Shown one piece after another: positions 20,487-22,000 of a DNA stretch of 22,000 nucleotides (position 1 is its first letter; every line of letters starts with the position of its first letter). The position numbers and the translations under genes were made by a program. Origin of the DNA: Choristocarpus tenellus KU-1152 (lineage: Eukaryota > Phaeophyceae). A model generated the notes under the pieces. It made no database searches. It was not told where the DNA came from and saw only the letters and a list, made by a program, of their open reading frames with translations. The stretch is from NCBI GenBank assembly GCA_964200185.2, contig CAXNAD020000311.1:1-22000 (forward strand), read 5' to 3'.

Positions 20487-20554
20487 GGAACCTGTCCCTG
20501 GCATACATACATAATATTACATTGCATTATTTTATTACATTATATTGTATAGTA

Positions 20555-22000
20555 CTACCTCTGTGCCATATATCTGTTCCATATTGTCCGTAACTTTTGA
20601 AGATGATGAAATTCATTTCTGAAAGAAGATTTGGAAACCTTGACGAAATTCTGGTTAGGGTCAGCTCTTTTTATTATTATTACTCCCCACCCATCACAAT
20701 TTTACCAGCCACAGAAAAAGCCTCCATGTCTACCTTCAGTGTGTTTTTAAACTCACTAGGCAACTGGCTCTTCCTTACCCCTGTGTGCTCCACACTGAAG
20801 TCATTCCCCCCCCCTTTGTATCTAAGTACTTGATTGTACACCACAAGAAGGAGCTGCCAAGCCCTCTCAAGTGTGGTTTCATCATACTCTTCATCCTATT
20901 TCTTAATGACCTTCACCATCTCCTCAACAGACCCAAACCGCTCCCCCATCACCTGGCATTTCAAAGACCTGAAGAAGGACAGGTCCATGATATTGAGGTT
21001 GAGGGAGTTAAATGACTGCATCACAAGCCTAATCGACCACCTCTCAGTCTTCCCTGCCCCTGACAAGATTTCTGAGTTGCCCTGGACCATGTGGGGGTTG
21101 GCACAGTCTTGCTGAACGATAACATGCTTACCCTACAACCAAGACATCTTGGTCTAGATTGCAGGCAGTAACTCCTCCGTGTGCCACTTCCTGTACCACA
21201 AATGGTCTAAAGTACAGTCCTGCTCATACACATCCTCTTTCTTATGGTTCTTGCTTGTCCTGTCTGCTGTTTTTGGCACACACATTCCAAACACCAAGCT
21301 TTGCATCAAAGCTGTGAGCCAAATTTTGGCTGCAATGATCATGGTTTGGGAGATATGACTCTTGTGCTGCACAGTAGGGGACCCTGGAAGGTCGCTATCA
21401 TCCTCATACAGAAATACCCTAACCCTTTCCCCATCAGTCATCACGTAAAACCAGGTTTCACCCACATAGATCATGTTCACCATGGAGGCGTACACACCAC
21501 ATTTCCGGTCCACTTGATATCAAATAAAGTTCATTCTCTATACCTTTTGCCACGATTTAAGCTTGGGTTTGATCCAGCGGCAATTTGGCATGGTACCCGT
21601 ATCATCCAACCACCTCTTTATGGTGCTCATGCTATAATTCAGCCCCTTGGTGCCCATCTTCATTGCCACCTGACGCAATGTGTATGACCGATTATCGGAG
21701 TTGATACTATGTATTGTGGCCATCTTGGTCAGTGTGAGCTCTGAAGGCCGCCCACTACATGCTGCCACTCCTAGGTCAAGTGTGTGACCATGGGTGAGCT
21801 GATCCGTTACGTCCTCCTAGAGCCCTCATATGTAACGCTTGGACACTCCAAACTCCGCTGCGAGGGCTGGCCCAATGTGTCGTGGCAGTTTATGCTCACT
21901 GACCATAGCGAGGGCATGCTGCACTGCAAGCTCAACCCTGGTATTCAGGGACACTTGGGCACCCTTCCTATGGGGGGAGGTCAACGGGGGGGTTGCCATG
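20555..22000 (-). mobile_element. second mariner-like element, right end outside the window
   Basis: Starts at TA|CTACCTCTGTGCC (TA at 20553-20554), followed by CCATATTGTCCGTAACTTTTG, then untranslated sequence shared with 4740-4945, then a minus-strand transposase. The terminus resembles but differs from that of the intron element (CTACCTCTGTG against CTCCCTCTGTT), so this is a related but distinct family. The other terminus is not seen, so total length is unknown. Confidence 0.8.
20880..21990 (-). pseudogene. mariner transposase pseudogene of the second element
   Basis: In transcript order: RPSELTLTKMATIHSINSDN then YSMSTIKRWLDDTG (helix-turn-helix, 21590-21760), MVNMIYVGETWFYVMTDGER (first block, catalytic Asp changed to Gly, 21400-21480), TMIIAAKIWL, HVIVQQDCANPH (second Asp, about 21085-21125), NLNIMDLSFFRSLKCQ (third Asp, about 20960-21000) and SVEEMVKVIKK. 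About 40 residues separate the second and third Asp, near the DD39D class. The DNA-binding part and first block are in different frames, and the loss of the first Asp makes it inactive. Confidence 0.8.

Noticed and set aside
21415-21427. CCCTAACCCT-like string as a telomere array
   Set aside because: It lies within the transposase coding region of the second element and is probably coincidental.
1-22000. tRNA, rRNA or CRISPR features
   Set aside because: I scanned for tRNA T-loop patterns, rRNA-like blocks and regularly spaced repeats with unique spacers, and found nothing I could support. The only regular array is the gapless 45-bp minisatellite.

Overview
This is eukaryotic nuclear DNA, most likely from a protist. 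Genes are split by GT-AG introns of about 100 bp to over 3 kb, and GC content is moderate. Mariner-type transposons and short internal TTAGGG/CCCTAA telomere-like arrays are scattered throughout. I cannot name the lineage. The mariner transposases have LDLGFF-type motifs near a DD39D spacing, like elements known from plants and several protist groups. Gene models were built by hand from splice sites, reading phase and protein-family motifs, so exon borders are predictions.

Layout. (1) 1-2824, plus strand: the 3' end of a mitochondrial carrier (SLC25, closest to mitoferrin/Mrs3-4) in two exons at 2566-2824. The upstream exons were not resolved. (2) 2825-5893: mostly empty, with a solo transposon end at 4740-4945. 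(3) 5894-12248, minus strand: the most informative gene, an ataxin-3-like deubiquitinase in about ten phase-consistent exons. It has a Josephin domain with catalytic Cys, His and Asn, then two ubiquitin-interacting motifs, then a C-terminal UBX domain. The link to UBX needs a GC-AG intron. If that intron is kept, the protein stops just after the UIMs. (4) 12833-13572, plus strand: an unidentified small gene in three phase-matched exons, head-to-head with the deubiquitinase gene. (5) 13573-16196: a long gap with a mariner relic, several telomere-like arrays and one odd minus-strand open stretch. (6) 16197-19944, plus strand: the first three exons of XPB/ERCC3/Rad25, the TFIIH helicase.

XPB intron 1 (3,180 bp) holds a complete but dead 2,053-bp mariner element with terminal inverted repeats and TA target duplications. 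Its transposase is cut by a five-copy 45-bp minisatellite that reads as a 15-residue coiled-coil-like repeat on the plus strand. A second mariner element begins at 20555 and runs off the window. It lies inside the next XPB intron or just beyond a possible premature terminal exon of XPB (20162-20275) that is followed by AATAAA.

The identified genes (mitochondrial transport, ubiquitin editing, transcription/DNA repair) are housekeeping functions with no evident joint pathway. The most notable content is the Josephin-UIM-UBX architecture and the transposon and minisatellite structure inside the XPB intron.
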